DNA of 64,000 nt from Ichthyophis bannanicus (taxonomy: Eukaryota > Chordata > Amphibia > Gymnophiona > Ichthyophiidae): the NCBI GenBank assembly GCA_033557465.1, contig CM066032.1, forward strand, positions 53,976,955 to 54,040,954, given 5' to 3'. Within the stretch, counting starts at the first letter, position 1. Each line of letters begins with the position of its first letter. A program made the translations under genes and the position numbers. Positions 1 through 11,368 of this stretch are shown here, piece after piece. Below the pieces are notes generated by a model, which saw nothing but the letters and a program-made list of their open reading frames with translations, searched no databases and was not told where the DNA came from.

Positions 1-722
1 ACGGCAGCTCATAGCACTGTCCTGTTCTGGTAATGGAAGACTTTTCTTTTGGAAGTCTCCTGCAGGGTTTTAGGAGCATACATTCATCCTCATCAAGCAT
101 ACAGATATCCCCAACAGGATTACTTTCCCTCTCACAGGGTTGTAAGTATTTTAAGCAGCTCTGCTTCTCAAATACATATGGCCTGTTACCAACTGCCTCA
201 CGTTCCTTCCACTGAGCTCGGTGCCTGGGAAAATAACACTGCTTCAGAGGTGAGTATTTCCTGTGACTAACCTCTCTTGGTGAAGGTAACTTTGTTTCCT
301 TTTGATAATTCCTCCGTGGCTTTCTGCTCCAAGGTTCAGGCAGTTCAAAGTCAGTATAAGAGTATTCTGAGCCTCCGTCTGAGACCTGCAAGTTTCCTCC
401 AACTTGCCAAGCTCCTGCAGCTTCCTGGTCTCTGTCCTGATCTCCGTCTCGGTCTTGCTCTAACTCTGTCTGCTTTGGACATTTTTTAAACAGCTTTAGA
501 GGCGTTTTCTTGCCCATGTGAAAACTGTTTTCCTGATCAACTGGGGAGTGTTTGCTAACTGGGCGTGACTGCAGACCTCGTGTCTCAGCTTGTTTTGGTT
601 GCCTATGGTAACTAGGAAGCTTCTGATCTACCTGCCTGTCAGAATCTGAGCTATACACAGCAGATTTCTGTGTTTTTAAGGCAAAGGGCAAATCTTCCGT
701 GTCACACTCCTTATGCAAAAAG
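1..722 (-). other. Unassigned minus-strand open frame running off the left edge
   Basis: Reading the minus strand leftward from about 722, one frame stays open for roughly 240 codons to the window edge with no stop. I do not recognise it. The predicted product is hydrophilic, rich in Lys, Arg, Glu, Ser and Gln, with an Asp/Arg run (DRDGDQDRDQE), a Ser/Tyr/Glu patch (GGSEYSYTDFEL), several scattered Cys and no membrane segment. An internal Met lies near 531. The frame stops being interpretable where DIRS gag-like sequence begins at about 725. Its composition resembles the ORF at 29461-30219, which lies inside an LTR-like element, so a retroelement origin is plausible. It could also be a host exon or a chance open frame in purine-rich DNA. 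Confidence 0.35.
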
Positions 723-724
723 AT

Positions 725-2460
725 GTCCTCTAAGGCCATCCAGAATCTCTGGCAGAAGCTTGATGATATCTTCCATAAGGCAGACTCGATCCCGGTATCC
801 CCGGTAGCCTAGCGCTCCAAAGCTCCACAACCCTCGGAGCTTTCCAAAGTTCCCTCACCGGCCCACAGGCACTCCAATCAGGGATCCCCTGAGCATGAGC
901 GGAAAAAGAAGAAGGCCACATAGAGTCTTCCGGGGGGGTCAGACAAGCATGAGAAGTCACGCACATGGTTTCTCAGCTCCCTACGATAGTCCAATGAGTC
1001 AGAGAGGAAGCGGCCAAGAAAGGTACCTCGAACCAATGCGGAGGCCTCCGGTGATGGCGCCCAGTCTCCTGAGGGTCATTCCGGCAAGGACTCCCTCTCC
1101 TCCTCAACGCCTGATCCAATTACCCCAGCGTCGGTGTCACAAGGTCCCACTCCCGAGTGGGGCCCGAATGCTGGCTTTGGGACGCAGCGTTTCAGTGTTC
1201 CTCACTGCCCAACTGGTGCAGATGCCTGGCCACGCTGGCACGTGCCATGAAACCGCAGGGACCTCGACCTCAAGGACTCCCCGGGTCGCTGCAATGATCA
1301 CCGAGATCCATATGCATCATGAGGAACCTCGGCGAGCATCTCGATCTTCTTCCCGTTCCTCAGGTGTGAGATCATCTCAGGCAAGTGCCTCCGGTTCCGG
1401 ACAGGCTCCAGCCTCGAGAGCCCAGCACAGATCATCGACCCATCTGGAACCACTCGACTTCAAGCCCTCCATGGATTATTTGGAGTGGGAATCTGATGGG
1501 GACACTTCACTGCAGACTCGGGCTCACCGAGACCTCCTCTCAGACCCATCCCCACTGACCCAGAGGCAGTAGTCCCCTCCTGAGGACACCTCTTTCCTTG
1601 AGCTTGTCCATGATATGGTGCGGGCCCTTGCATTTACCACCAAGTCGGAGGAGGAACCACGACCAAAGGAACTCAATAACCTCCAATATGAGGCACCACC
1701 AAGGGAAACCCTCATAGTCCCGGTCCCCTCCATCCTTAACTGGCTCCTTCTCCGCATGTGGGAGACTCCGACCTCTGTTCCAATCATCAGTCAACACCTG
1801 AACTCCATGTACTGGGTCCAGCGGGTTCTGGGGTTTCGAAAAGCACAGCTTCCCCACACCTCCATGGTCATTGAATCGGCCATGCACAAGCAAAAGAGCC
1901 CGAAGATTCACTCTTCAGTCCCTCCAGGCAGGAAGTCTCGTGCTTTTGATGCCTTCGGGTGCAAATGTTACCAGGGCTCCATGCTAGCACGCCGCATCCA
2001 GGTCTACCAACTTTACATTGGTATGTTCCTCCAAGACCTCACTAAAGAACTCGGGGGATTTGTGACAGGTCTCGATGGGGACCACCTCCGGCACTTCCAG
2101 GTGCTCTCGAGGTCAGTTAGTGAGTGCTCCAAATACCTCTCATGAGCCGCCTATGATGGCTTCGAGCCCTCCGCATGAGTGGCGGTGGCCGGCCAACATT
2201 GGCGCCCATCAGCAGGCTTGGCTCCAGTCTTCTGACTTTGAGCAGTGGGTCCAGGAGAAGCTCCTCAGTGTCCCTTGCCTTGGGCGCAGCTCTTTGGTAA
2301 GCACATGAAGGACAAAGTGACTGAAATTGAGACCGAATATGTCACGTGTACTTGGCTGTCCAGGAAGACCTCCACCCTTCCTAGGAAAAAGCCACAAAGG
2401 AAGAAACCCATCTTCCTCAGGAAGGGTCAACCCTACTGGGAATACCCCTGTACCTGACTA
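725..2460 (+). pseudogene. DIRS gag-like region, broken
   Basis: Several plus-strand frames (895-1572, 1615-2145, 2075-2308) give Ser/Arg/Pro-rich, low-complexity protein resembling the ORF1 product of DIRS elements, which is thought to play a Gag-like role. I see no zinc knuckle. Its position directly upstream of a DIRS-type RT is the main reason for the call; the sequence itself is weakly diagnostic. Frame changes around 1600 and 2075 and stops such as the one closing the frame at 1572 show that it is no longer a single gene. Confidence 0.5.
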
Positions 2461-2879
2461 CACTGACCCCACCACAGGGCGGTCAGGGTAAGGGCTCTGG
2501 CCATGGGCCTCGCAAGCCTAAAGGGCAAAAGACCCGTCAGCCAGCTCCATCTCAGCCAGGATCAGCGGTATGATGCCTTTGGCATAGCTTCTTGCCACTG
2601 GATATCCCCGAGTTGGGGTGGGGGGGAGGCTGGTTCACTTTGCCCACAGGTGGAACTCCATCACCACCAACACTTGGATTCTCCAGGTTGTCAGGGAGGT
2701 TTACTTCCTCCATCTGGACCAGCTGCCTCCCTCCTACTTCCCCGGGGAACCACAGAAGCCTCCCCTGCACTAAGCCTTACTAATTCAGGAGTTTGCAGGC
2801 CTCCTCAAAGACAGGGCAGTGGAGCCCGTATCATCTCACCTATGAGGAAAGGGATTCTACTCCAGATACTTCCTCATCC

Positions 2880-3580
2880 TGAAAAGAACAGGAGGCCTCA
2901 GGCCCATTCTTGACCTGAGGAACCTGAACAGATTCCTGGTATGGGAGAAGTTCAAAATGCTCTCCCTTGGAACACTGCTGCCCTACCTTCAGCAGGGTGA
3001 TTGGCTATGCTCCTTGGACTTAAAGGATGCTTATACCCACATCCTCATCCACCCCAACCACAGACAATACCTGTGGTTTATGGTAAGAGGCAATCACTAC
3101 CAGTACAGAGTTCTTCCCTTCGGCCTCGCCTTCAAGCCACCGGTTTTCACCAAGTGTCTTGCAGTGGTAGCGGCTCACCTACTTCTCCAAGGCACCTTCG
3201 CCTATCCTTATCTAGATGACTGGCTCATAAAGGGGGACATGTTCTCAGAGGCCTTGCAGGCCATAGGCCGCACCATCCAGCTTCTACAGCACTTGTGCTT
3301 CGTGGTCAACCACCCAAAATCTCACCTTACTCCAGCGCAATCCCTGGAATTCATAAGGGCTAGTCTGGATACACTCCAGGCCCAAGGCCTTCCTTCCCCA
3401 AGACAGGGCAGACCACCTCGTGTCCCTGGTGTCCGATGTGCAGAGTCGCAGCTCAGTCTCGGCTCAGTTGATGCTTCGCCTCCTCGGCCACATGGCCTCC
3501 ATGGTCCACATCGTGCCCAATGCCCACCTTCAACATGCAGGCAGCACAGTGGTGCCTCCACGCACAGTGGGGCCAGGTGA
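2880..3580 (+). pseudogene. DIRS reverse transcriptase fragment
   Basis: The frame at 2957-3580 contains the core RT motifs: LDLKDAYTHILIHP (first catalytic Asp), the LPFGLAFKPPVF segment and PYLDDWLIKG carrying the YLDD catalytic pair near 3210. YLDDWLI is typical of DIRS elements and differs from the F/YADD of the LINEs and the YVDD of the proviruses in this window. Sequence matching the RT start (GGLRPILDLRNLNRF) lies just upstream at about 2892 in another frame, so the domain is split by a frameshift. Downstream, RNase H follows in a different frame. Confidence 0.85.
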
Positions 3581-4500
3581 TGGGCCAACTCCGGGACCCC
3601 GTCCCGGTCTCACCTCGGTTGGCGGAGTCCTTGGTCAGGTGGCAGGACATACAACACCTGCTCCAGGGCATGCCCTTCCAGATCCCAGACCCCCAGACAG
3701 GCCTGACGACAGATGCCTCCTTCTTGGGTTGGGGTGCCCATTGCAAGGAGCTACGTACCCAGGGGGCCTGGTTCCCCAAGGAGAGTTGGCAGCAGACCAG
3801 CCTACTGGAGTTCCAAGCTGTTCTCCATGCATTGAAGGCATTGAAGGCACTGGCTTCGGCACCAGGTGGTGCTCGTGCAGACGGACAACCAAATCACTAT
3901 GTTCTACTTGAACAAATAGTGGGGTTCCGACTCCTACAGCCTCTGCCAGGAGGCGGTGACTTTGTGTTCATATGCACTGAGCCAGGACATTATTCTCAGA
4001 GCCATCTATCTCCTGGGCCAAGACACTGCCTTGGCGGACTGACTGAGCAGAATCCTCCAGCTGCAAGAGTGGCGCCTGAACACCGCAACAGCAAAACAGC
4101 TTTTCCAGCCCTGGGGCACCCCAGACCTGGATCTCTTTGCGAGTCTAGTCAAAACTCAGCTCCCCCGGTTTTGCATTTTTTATCCGCACCCAAGCCGGGT
4201 GGCTCAGGATGCCTTCCTCCTCTCATGGGAAACGGGTCTACTATATGCCTTCCCTCCCACACCACTGATAGCACAGACTCTTCTCAGGGTTCAGTGGGAG
4301 AAGGTCTCAGTGATCCTTATAGCCCCGAGTTGGCCCAAACAGCCATGGGTCCCCCTGCTGCTCTGTCTCTGGACAGAGCCCCCCGTCCCTCTCGGTAGGT
4401 TGCCAGAACTCCTAACACAGAAGGGAGGTTTGCTCCTCCACCACAATCTGGGGTTCCTGTCCCTTACAGCTTGGCTGCTGAATGGGTCGCCTTAGCTCCC
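3520..4500 (+). pseudogene. DIRS RNase H and methylase-like regions
   Basis: The 3520-4398 frame carries an RNase H-like segment with TTDASFLGWGAHC (first acidic residue) and LLEFQAVLHAL (the conserved Glu helix). Further on, in alternating frames around 4120-4420, comes a Phe/Pro-rich stretch with ILIAPSWPKQPWVP. This resembles the adenine-methylase-like domain found between RNase H and recombinase in many DIRS elements. At least one frame change separates the two parts. Assignment rests on motif order and on the flanking RT and recombinase. Confidence 0.65.
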
Positions 4501-4779
4501 CTCCATCTCCCCAAGGAGGTCGAGGACATCCCATTGGCCTCTTGGAAGGACTCAACGAGACAGGGGTCGCCTTCAAGTGGTGCAGGTTTTCAATGTGGTG
4601 CTCAGAGAACTGTGTGAACCCATTTTCCAGCCTGATACACTCGGTCCTGCAATACTTGCTACATCTCTCACTGTTTGGTCTAAAGTCTAACTTGGTCAGA
4701 GTTTACCTGAGTGTGATCTTGGCGAACCATCATCCCATCGAGGGCAAACCCCTCTCAGGGTAACTCCTCGTTCTTGTTT

Positions 4780-5487
4780 CATGTGGGGCCTGCTCCTCTC
4801 CAAGCCTCCTATCCACCCACCTCTGGCAGAATGGGATCTCAATGTGGTCCTCGGGAACCTGACCAAGCCACCTTTCCAGCTCCTGGCTACTTGCTCTTTG
4901 CAGCACTTGTCCTGGAAGTCTTCCTGGTGGCACTCACCTCCACCCGTAATAGTCAGTGAACTCCAAGCTCTGGTGGCTGAGGAGCCTTATACCAGGTTCT
5001 ACTAGAACAGGGTGGTTCTCCGCACCCACCCCAAGTTCCTCGGACTTCCATTTCAACCAGGTGGTGGTGTTGCCCACTTTCTTCCCAAGGCCCCCGCTGA
5101 CCAGGCATTGGCCATTCTCCATACCCTATCCTTCTACCTGCAGCAGACTCAAGGCCACCGCAAAGCTGGGCAGCTGTTTATCTCCTACTATCCTAGCCAT
5201 CTGGGATAGGCGGTTACCAAGCAAACTTTGTCAATCTGAGTGGTGGACTACATCGCCTTCATCCAGGCCCAGGCTGGGCTGCCACTAGACCAAAGGGTCA
5301 TGGCACACAATGTCCAAGTGATGGCGACATCGGTTCTGGATCTCCGCTCGGTACCCCTAGTGGACATCTGGCAGGCTGCCATCTGGTCTTCTGTTCATAC
5401 CTTCACAACCCATTACTGTCTAGAAAGGGAGTCCCATTGGGACTTGGCCTTCGGCGAGGTGGTATTCCATAATCTGTTCAGGGTTTA
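4780..5487 (+). pseudogene. DIRS tyrosine recombinase fragment
   Basis: The last coding piece (5240-5488) ends with a segment of the form VDIWQAAIWSSVHTFTTHY, the C-terminal part of DIRS tyrosine recombinases in which the final Tyr is the nucleophile that joins DNA. Earlier parts of the domain appear in other frames from about 4780 (an FQLLATCSLQHLSWKS-like stretch) and 5012-5209. The enzyme would integrate the circular cDNA without target duplication. Frame changes near 5000 and 5210 make this copy inactive. Confidence 0.7.
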
Positions 5488-5846
5488 AGTAACTCCTGCT
5501 CCCCGACCCTTCTTGTTCAAGCTACCAGAGACGTGGGTCTCCATGGACTCGGGGTCATAGGGTCTGTCTTCAGATTCACTTGTGGCTGCTCATGGCTCTG
5601 CCGTGGTTTTTCCTACAGGTCCTCGGTAGCCTGTAGCTAGGGAGTTCTATATGTGAGGACTGGTTTCCTGCTTGTTCTTGGGGAAAGTGTAGTAACTCTC
5701 CTGTAACAGGTGTTCTCCAGGGATAGCAGGAATCAGTCCTCATATATGGGTGATGTCGGCACCGATGGAGCCTGTATGGAGCATTTCCCCAGCTTTCAAA
5801 GAAAGCCTTTGGGAATGCTACCATGCATGAGTGGGCCTCTTCCCAC
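5488..5846 (+). other. DIRS 3' non-coding terminal region
   Basis: The sequence after the recombinase has no long open frame. It contains the segment around 5700-5790 (CAGGTGTTCTCCAGGGATAG and following), which in style matches the terminal repeats of amphibian DIRS elements. A matching inverted terminal repeat at the 5' end was not found, consistent with 5' truncation. Confidence 0.45.
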
Positions 5847-5982
5847 CCAAGGGTGCCATCTTGCTCAGTCAGGTACCATAGCTAGAGCCCCACCAAGAAG
5901 ATCTCAAAAAAATGGACAGAAACTTCATCTTCTTGGTGGGACTCTAGCTATGGCACCTGACTGAGCAAGATGGCACCCTTGG
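5847..5982. repeat. 56-bp inverted repeat (foldback) at the DIRS/BovB junction
   Basis: 5847-5902 and 5927-5982 are reverse complements over 56 bp with about two mismatches and a 24-nt A-rich loop. The arms contain GCCATCTTGCTCAGTCAGGT and its complement. The right arm runs straight into the start of the BovB reading frame, so the arms are probably BovB 5' leader sequence with one inverted copy. Confidence 0.85.
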
Positions 5983-7138
5983 CTGCACATGAAATGAGAG
6001 TCAGAAGCTGTAAAGATGTCTTATGCATTGGAACATGGAACGTACGAAGCATGAACCAAGGGAAGTTGGAGGTAGTCAAGAATGAAATGGAACATGTACA
6101 ACTTGATCTGTTGGGTGTCAGTGAGCTGAAATGGACTGGCATCGGGCACTTTGCATCAGATGATCACATTGTCTACTATGCTGGAAATGAAAGACAAAAA
6201 AGAAATGGTATTGCATTTATAATAAAGAAGAAACTTGCAAGAACTATAATGAAATACAATGCAGTCAGCGAATGCTTAATCTCTATTTGTCTACGAGGAA
6301 TGCCTATGCCCGAACAACAGCTGCAGAAGAGAATGAAATTGAAGAGGTCTATGAACACGTACAAGCTGAAATTGACAGAACATGCAAACAGGATATCCTG
6401 ATAGTCATGGGTGATTGGAACGCAAAAGTTGGAAACAAAGAAGAAGGCAAAGTAGTTGGAAAATATGGACTTGGCAACAGGAATGAAGCTAGAGAAAGAC
6501 TGATAGAATTCTGCAAGACCAACGATCTATTCATCTCAAACACCTTCTTCCATCAACACAAGCGGTGACTGTACACATGGACTTCACCCAATGGATTGTG
6601 TAAAAATCAAATTGACTACATCTGTGGAAGTCAACGATGGAAAAGTTCTATAACATCAACAAAGACAAAACCTGGAGCTGACTGTGGTACAGATCATCAA
6701 CTACTACTATGCAAACTCAAGCAAAAGTTGAAAAAGAGCAAACCACTCATGAATGCAGCAAAATATGACCTTGAGAATATACCACTGGAATTTAAAGACT
6801 GCCTGCAAAATCAATTTGCTGCTTTAGATACAAATGGCAGAGCTCCGGAAGAGTTATGGAATGACATCAAGAAGGTTGTGTTGGAAGAAAGCGAGATGTC
6901 TCTACAAAAGGTGAAAAAGCAAAAACGGCCAAAATGGATGACGGAAGAAACTCTGAAAATTGCCCAGAAATGCAGAGAAGCTAAAGCCAGAGGAGAAAGA
7001 AAGACAATAACAGAACTCAACAGAAATTTCCAATGCGCAGCAAGACAGGACAAGGAAAAGTACTACAATGACGCATGCAAGGAAATAAAAGCAGAAACTA
7101 TTAGAGGAAGAACAAGATCGACTTTCCTAAAGCTATGA
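5970..7138 (+). pseudogene. BovB endonuclease domain
   Basis: This is an APE-like endonuclease that would nick target DNA to prime reverse transcription. Visible motifs are CIGTWNVRSM near the start, LLGVSELKWTG (the acidic metal-binding strand), GDWNAKVG in the second frame and QIDYICGSQRW with DCGTDHQLLLC (the C-terminal SDH-like motif) in the third. The three frames 5970-6401, 6272-6568 and 6596-7138 succeed each other, showing two disruptions around 6280-6560. The region after 6750 is the Lys-rich linker to the RT. Confidence 0.85.
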
Positions 7139-7171
7139 GAATTAAAGAAAAAGTTCCAGCCTCGAAATGGA

Positions 7172-8092
7172 ATGTTACAAGATGCTCAAGGTTCTATGTT
7201 GAATGATGCTGAGAAGATCAAGAAAAGGTGGAAGGAATATACAGAGTTTTTATATGATAAAGATCAAGTGGACCAACAGCCGTTTCAACCTGTACCTTAT
7301 GATCAGGAACCATTGGCGATGAAAGAAGAAGTTAAAGCAGCATTGAAAGCCTTATCAAAGAACAAAGCACCAGGCATTGATATAATTCCCATAGAAGTAT
7401 TACAGCAATCTGATGCAGCTGTTGCCATACTTACAAGGTTCTGCCAAGAAATATGGAAGACAACATCATGGCCAACTGACTGGAAAAGATCTGTGTTTAT
7501 ACCAATACTAAAGAAAGGTGATCCAACTGACTGTGGAAATTATCGAACAATCGCTCTGATCCCATATGCCAGCAAGATTCTACTGAAGATTATTCAAAAG
7601 AGACTACAACCATACCTGGAACAAGAACTACCTGAAGTGCAAGCAGGGTTCAAGAAAGGGCGAGGAACGAGAGACATCATTGCGGATGTGAGATGGATCC
7701 TTGAAAAGACTAAAGAATACCAAAAGGATATCTATTTGTGCTTTATCGACTATAGCAAGGCTTTTGACTGTGTAAACCATGAGAAACTCTGGACCACATT
7801 AAGAAGCATGGGTATACCAGAACACCTGATTGTACTCTTGCACAATCTGTACATTGATCAAAAAGCAACAGTTCGAGTGGAACAAGGAGAAACAGAATGG
7901 TTTAAAATAAGCAAAGGTGTAAGACAAGGCTGCATACTTTCCCCCTACCTGTTTAATTTAAATGCAGAACAAATCATCAGAGAAGCAGGATTGTATGAAG
8001 ACAACAGAGGTGTGAAGATTGGTGGAAGACTCATCAACAACCTTCGCTATGCTGATGATACCACATTACTGTTGAAACTGAAGATGATCTGA
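7172..8092 (+). pseudogene. BovB reverse transcriptase domain
   Basis: This 306-codon frame holds RT motifs in order: NKAPGIDIIPIEVL, NYRTIALIPYASKILLK, VQAGFKKGRGTRD, LCFIDYSKAFDCVNH (first catalytic Asp), KGVRQGCILSPYLF and NNLRYADDTTLLL (YADD catalytic pair). The frame ends in a stop soon after YADD, where a shift of frame occurs. The rest of the RT and the C-terminal domain follow in other frames to about 8790. Confidence 0.9.
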
Positions 8093-8834
8093 AACATTTG
8101 CTTCTCACAATCAAAGAACATAGTCTCAAAATGGGCCTGCACCTTAATGTAAAGAAGACAAAGATCATGACAACTGGCAAAATCAACAGGTTCATCGTTG
8201 AAGGAGAAGAAATTGAAATCGTGAACAACTTTAACCTACTTGGATGAACTATCAATAAAGAAGCAACAAGCAGTCAAGAAATCAGACGATGCATTGCTCT
8301 TGGCAGAATGGCTATGAAAGACCTAGATAAGATTCTCAAGAGCAGAGATGTCTCTCTCCATACAAAGATTTGACTTGTTCAAGCCATGGTATTTTCAATA
8401 ACATCATATGGATGTGAAAGCAGGACAGTGAAAAAGATAGACAGGAAGAAAATTGATGCCTTTGAATTATGGTGCTGGTGTCGAATACTGTGTATACCAT
8501 GGACATGCCCAAAGAACAAACCAGTCGGTACTAGAGGAGATCAAACCTAAGCTTTCTTTAGAAACTCAGATGACAAGACTTTGACTTTCATACTTTGGAC
8601 ACATCATGCGAAGAGAGAGATCATTAGAGAAAGCCATCATACTTGGCAAGATAGAAGGTCAGCGCAAAAGAGGAAAGGCAGCAATGAGATGGATCGATAC
8701 AATAACAGCAGCTACGGGTACCAGTCTGTCAACAATGAGCCGCCTGACTCAAGACCGAACACAATTTAGAATAGCTATCCAGAGGGTTGCCATGAGTTGA
8801 CTCTGACTCGATGGCACTTAACAACAACAACATC

Positions 8835-9505
8835 ATACCTCTCCTCAGCCGTCTCTTTTCCAGGTTGAAGAGCCCTAACATTTTTATCCTCTCTTCATAG
8901 GGCTATCCTTCCATCCTCTTTACTGTTTTGGTGGCTCTTCTCAGTACCTTTTCTAATAGCGCTATATCCTTTTTAAGATATGGCGACCAGAATTTCACAC
9001 AATGTTCAAGGTGCGGTCGCACCATGGAATGATACAGAGGTATTATAATATCCTTTGTTTTATTCTCCATTCCTTTCCTTATGATACCTAGCATTCTATT
9101 TGCTCTCTGGACTGTTGCTACACACTGGCGGAGGGTTTCAACATGTTATCCACAATGACACCTAAATCATTTTCCTGGCTGGTGGTTCCTAATGTGGAAC
9201 CTTGCATCGTGTAACCATAGTTTGGGTTGTTCTTTCCTAGGTGTTTAACTTTGCACTTGTCCACATTAAATTTCATCTGCCATTTGGATGCCCAGTTTTC
9301 CTGTTTATCAAGGTCCTCTTGCAATTTTTCACAATCCTCATGGGTTTTAACAACCTTGAATAATTTTGTATTATCTGCAAATTCGATTACCTCACCATTT
9401 CCAGGTCATTTACGAATATGTTAAAAAGCAGCAGACTCAGCACAGATCCCTGGGGTACTCCACTATTCACCTTTCTCCATTGAGAAAATTGGCCATTTCG
9501 CCCTT
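8835..9505 (-). mobile_element. CR1 LINE fragment (RT C-terminal part)
   Basis: The minus strand encodes CR1-type sequence in broken frames: [50 protein letters not shown] and [20 protein letters not shown]. It closely matches the CR1 copies at 18003-19291 and 48546-48948. It lacks both ends: the BovB tail touches it on the left, and unassigned DNA starts at about 9505. Confidence 0.88.
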
Positions 9506-11000
9506 GTTGGGGTTTTTCGCCCTCTTGTTAATTGTCGTGATTGCAGGGTTCATCCCAACATAAGTATAAAGCACAGGACCCTCTTTCAAATAAGGTATCG
9601 TACCACTGAAGTAAAGTAGAAATTCTATTTCTGTAGGTCTATAAAATCACAAGCTTCGCAAGGAAAAGTCAATGCTCTAATCTCTATATTACAAATCAGC
9701 ATGAAAACAGGAAAAAGAATATAAAATTGTCTTTATACGCAAAGCACCTGAGGTCTCCTATGAAGGGTCCAGGGGAGAGAGTCTAGCGTTGCTTTCTAAG
9801 GAGGGTCTGCCAGAGTCTGTACAATTACCAGTGTTCTTTCCTATATTTATATTGTGGTAAGGCAGGTGCAGCACAGACCCGTGAAAGAGAAAAAAAAGAG
9901 ACTTTTCTGCTGAGAGGGGGATGGGCTCACCTAAGCACAGGTCCCAAAATGAAAGTAATACTGAAACACACACTTGCAAGGCTAACCTGAAGCCACACCC
10001 AGTCTCCAGGGCAACAGCAGGGAGAGATAGGGTGGGGCCAGAAAGGGAAGCAGGCTGGCAAACATTTAAACACCGTCAGTCAGCAAGTGAGGGGAGAAGC
10101 CGAAGGAGCTGGCTGGAGGAGTGGCAGAGCCTGAGGGAATGGCAGAGCCAGAGGGAAAGCCAGAATAGTTGTTGGGGAATTTACCAACGGAACGAGAAGC
10201 AAGAGAGAAGAGCAGGAAGGAGCTTGAGGGAGTTAACAGGATTGTAACTCTGACTCAAAGGCAAGCAGCCCAGGTTCTAAGCAAGGAACGGTGCCTGTTA
10301 AAAGTCTGTTAGGAAGAATGCTTTTACAAACAAGGTAAAGCAGACAGTACCTTTAAAATGCTTCACTAAAGGGAAGAAGGTCTGTAGCCATTAAAGAGAT
10401 ATTATGAAGAAAGCTCAAGAAGTAGTATTCTGAGTAATTGCTATTGAGAAAGGCTGGAAAGACAGAAGTCTCATCTTTTAAAGCTGCAATAGTACTTGTG
10501 CTAGGGAAGTGTTTTAAACAGCAGTTTAATTCCCATGCTAAGAAGCAGAGAATGTTTTAAGCTTACCTGAAACAGCTGGAAGAAGCTGGCAAGGTTAGCT
10601 GAACTTTGCTCATAACAGTGACTTTCAACTGTGTTTTGTTTGACTGAAAAGGAAACTTATTTTGGTTGCAAAGACTGAAAGAAACTGCTTTGTCATAGCA
10701 CTGCTGAAATACCTTTATAAAGAAGCATTTTTGTTGGAGAAAATATCCTCACTTTCTGTTCATGGTTTGGAACCTTCTGCCAAGGTCCAATTGCAAAGCT
10801 TGATGATTAAAACAAAATTTAAAAATAAATTTTCCTGTGTTGGCCTATTTCCACTTAAACTGCTTTAACTGCCCCACAACTACACAATTAAGGGCTTCAG
10901 CTACCAGGCTGAAGAAAGACACAAGTTAATATGGCCCGCCGCCCCTACTAGGCAACCGCCTAGTATGGGTGCCGGCCCACAATATTCAGTTTTGGACTTG
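9506..11000. other. Unassigned interspersed sequence, possibly an LTR remnant
   Basis: About 1.5 kb has no recognised domain. The plus frame 9921-10247 gives 108 residues rich in Arg, Ser, Glu and Trp (EEWQSLREWQSQRESQ), a composition reminiscent of the 252-codon ORF at 29461. AATAAA occurs at 10824-10829, with a CCCCACA terminus about 45 bp later, as in an LTR R/U5 end. I could not find a matching start or a target duplication. A small GC-rich hairpin (CTAGGCAACCGCCTAG) lies at about 10950-10970. Confidence 0.3.
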
Positions 11001-11105
11001 TAAATCTGCACCACTTGCAGTCAAGTTTCCTTTTCCTCGTTTGTTTCCTATTTTCAAGTATGTGTGTTCCTTAACCTTTCGCCTTCTACCTTCCTCTTAC
11101 AGCAA

Positions 11106-11345
11106 CGTAGTAGCATAGTAACATAGTATATGACAGCAGATAAAGACCAGTATGGTCCATCTAGTCTGCCCAGCCAGGAGGTAAGAATAGGTGCCCCTGC
11201 TGCTCTGTGCAGGTCACCCTTCCCCATGCCTTTGTATAGGAGTGTACCCACCACTCCGTGTAGATCACCCCTATTTGTTGAGATATAAGAGAGTTATGAT
11301 TATTTTGATTTTATTCTGTTGCTATAAAGGGATCCACTGAGTCTG
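11106..11345 (-). mobile_element. CR1 3' end fragment
   Basis: The segment AGTAACATAGTATATGACAG followed by AGACCAGTATGGTCCATCTA is a CR1 3' untranslated end read on the minus strand, with the 8-bp tail repeat seen as GTAACATA units. No coding part remains. It lies just beyond the tail of the next CR1 fragment. Confidence 0.65.
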
Positions 11346-11368
11346 TCCCAAATCACTTTGAATTCAGT

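Larger units (their letters stand above)
725..5846 (+). mobile_element. DIRS-like tyrosine-recombinase retrotransposon, decayed
   Basis: The order of parts is that of DIRS elements: a gag-like Ser/Pro-rich region (about 725-2460), reverse transcriptase (about 2880-3440), RNase H (about 3520-3900), a methylase-like region (about 4080-4500), tyrosine recombinase (about 4780-5487) and a non-coding terminal region (5488-5846). No integrase or flanking LTR pair is seen, as expected for the group. Stops and frameshifts break every part into short open pieces, so the copy is not autonomous. The 5' end is not defined: coding-like sequence starts abruptly next to an unrelated minus-strand open frame. 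The 3' end abuts the inverted repeat at the start of a BovB LINE. Confidence 0.82.
5927..8834 (+). mobile_element. RTE/BovB-clade LINE, near full length but broken
   Basis: A single LINE runs from an endonuclease start near 5970 to a 3' tail of AAC repeats at about 8815-8834. The encoded parts are an APE-type endonuclease (GTWNVRSMNQGKLEVV, GDWNAKVGNKE, DYICGSQRWKSS), RT and a C-terminal domain with a CESRTVKK/HIMRRERSLE region, in BovB order. The 3' end carries the CTCGATGGCACTTAACAACA motif, whose mirror image appears on the second BovB copy at 34989. Frames change at about 6270, 6560, 7140 and 8085 and stops occur in several places, so this copy cannot retrotranspose itself. Confidence 0.9.

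Noticed and set aside
1..500. Host exon on the plus strand (ORFs 33-489)
   Set aside because: These short plus frames lie opposite a much longer minus-strand open frame and show no coding motif.
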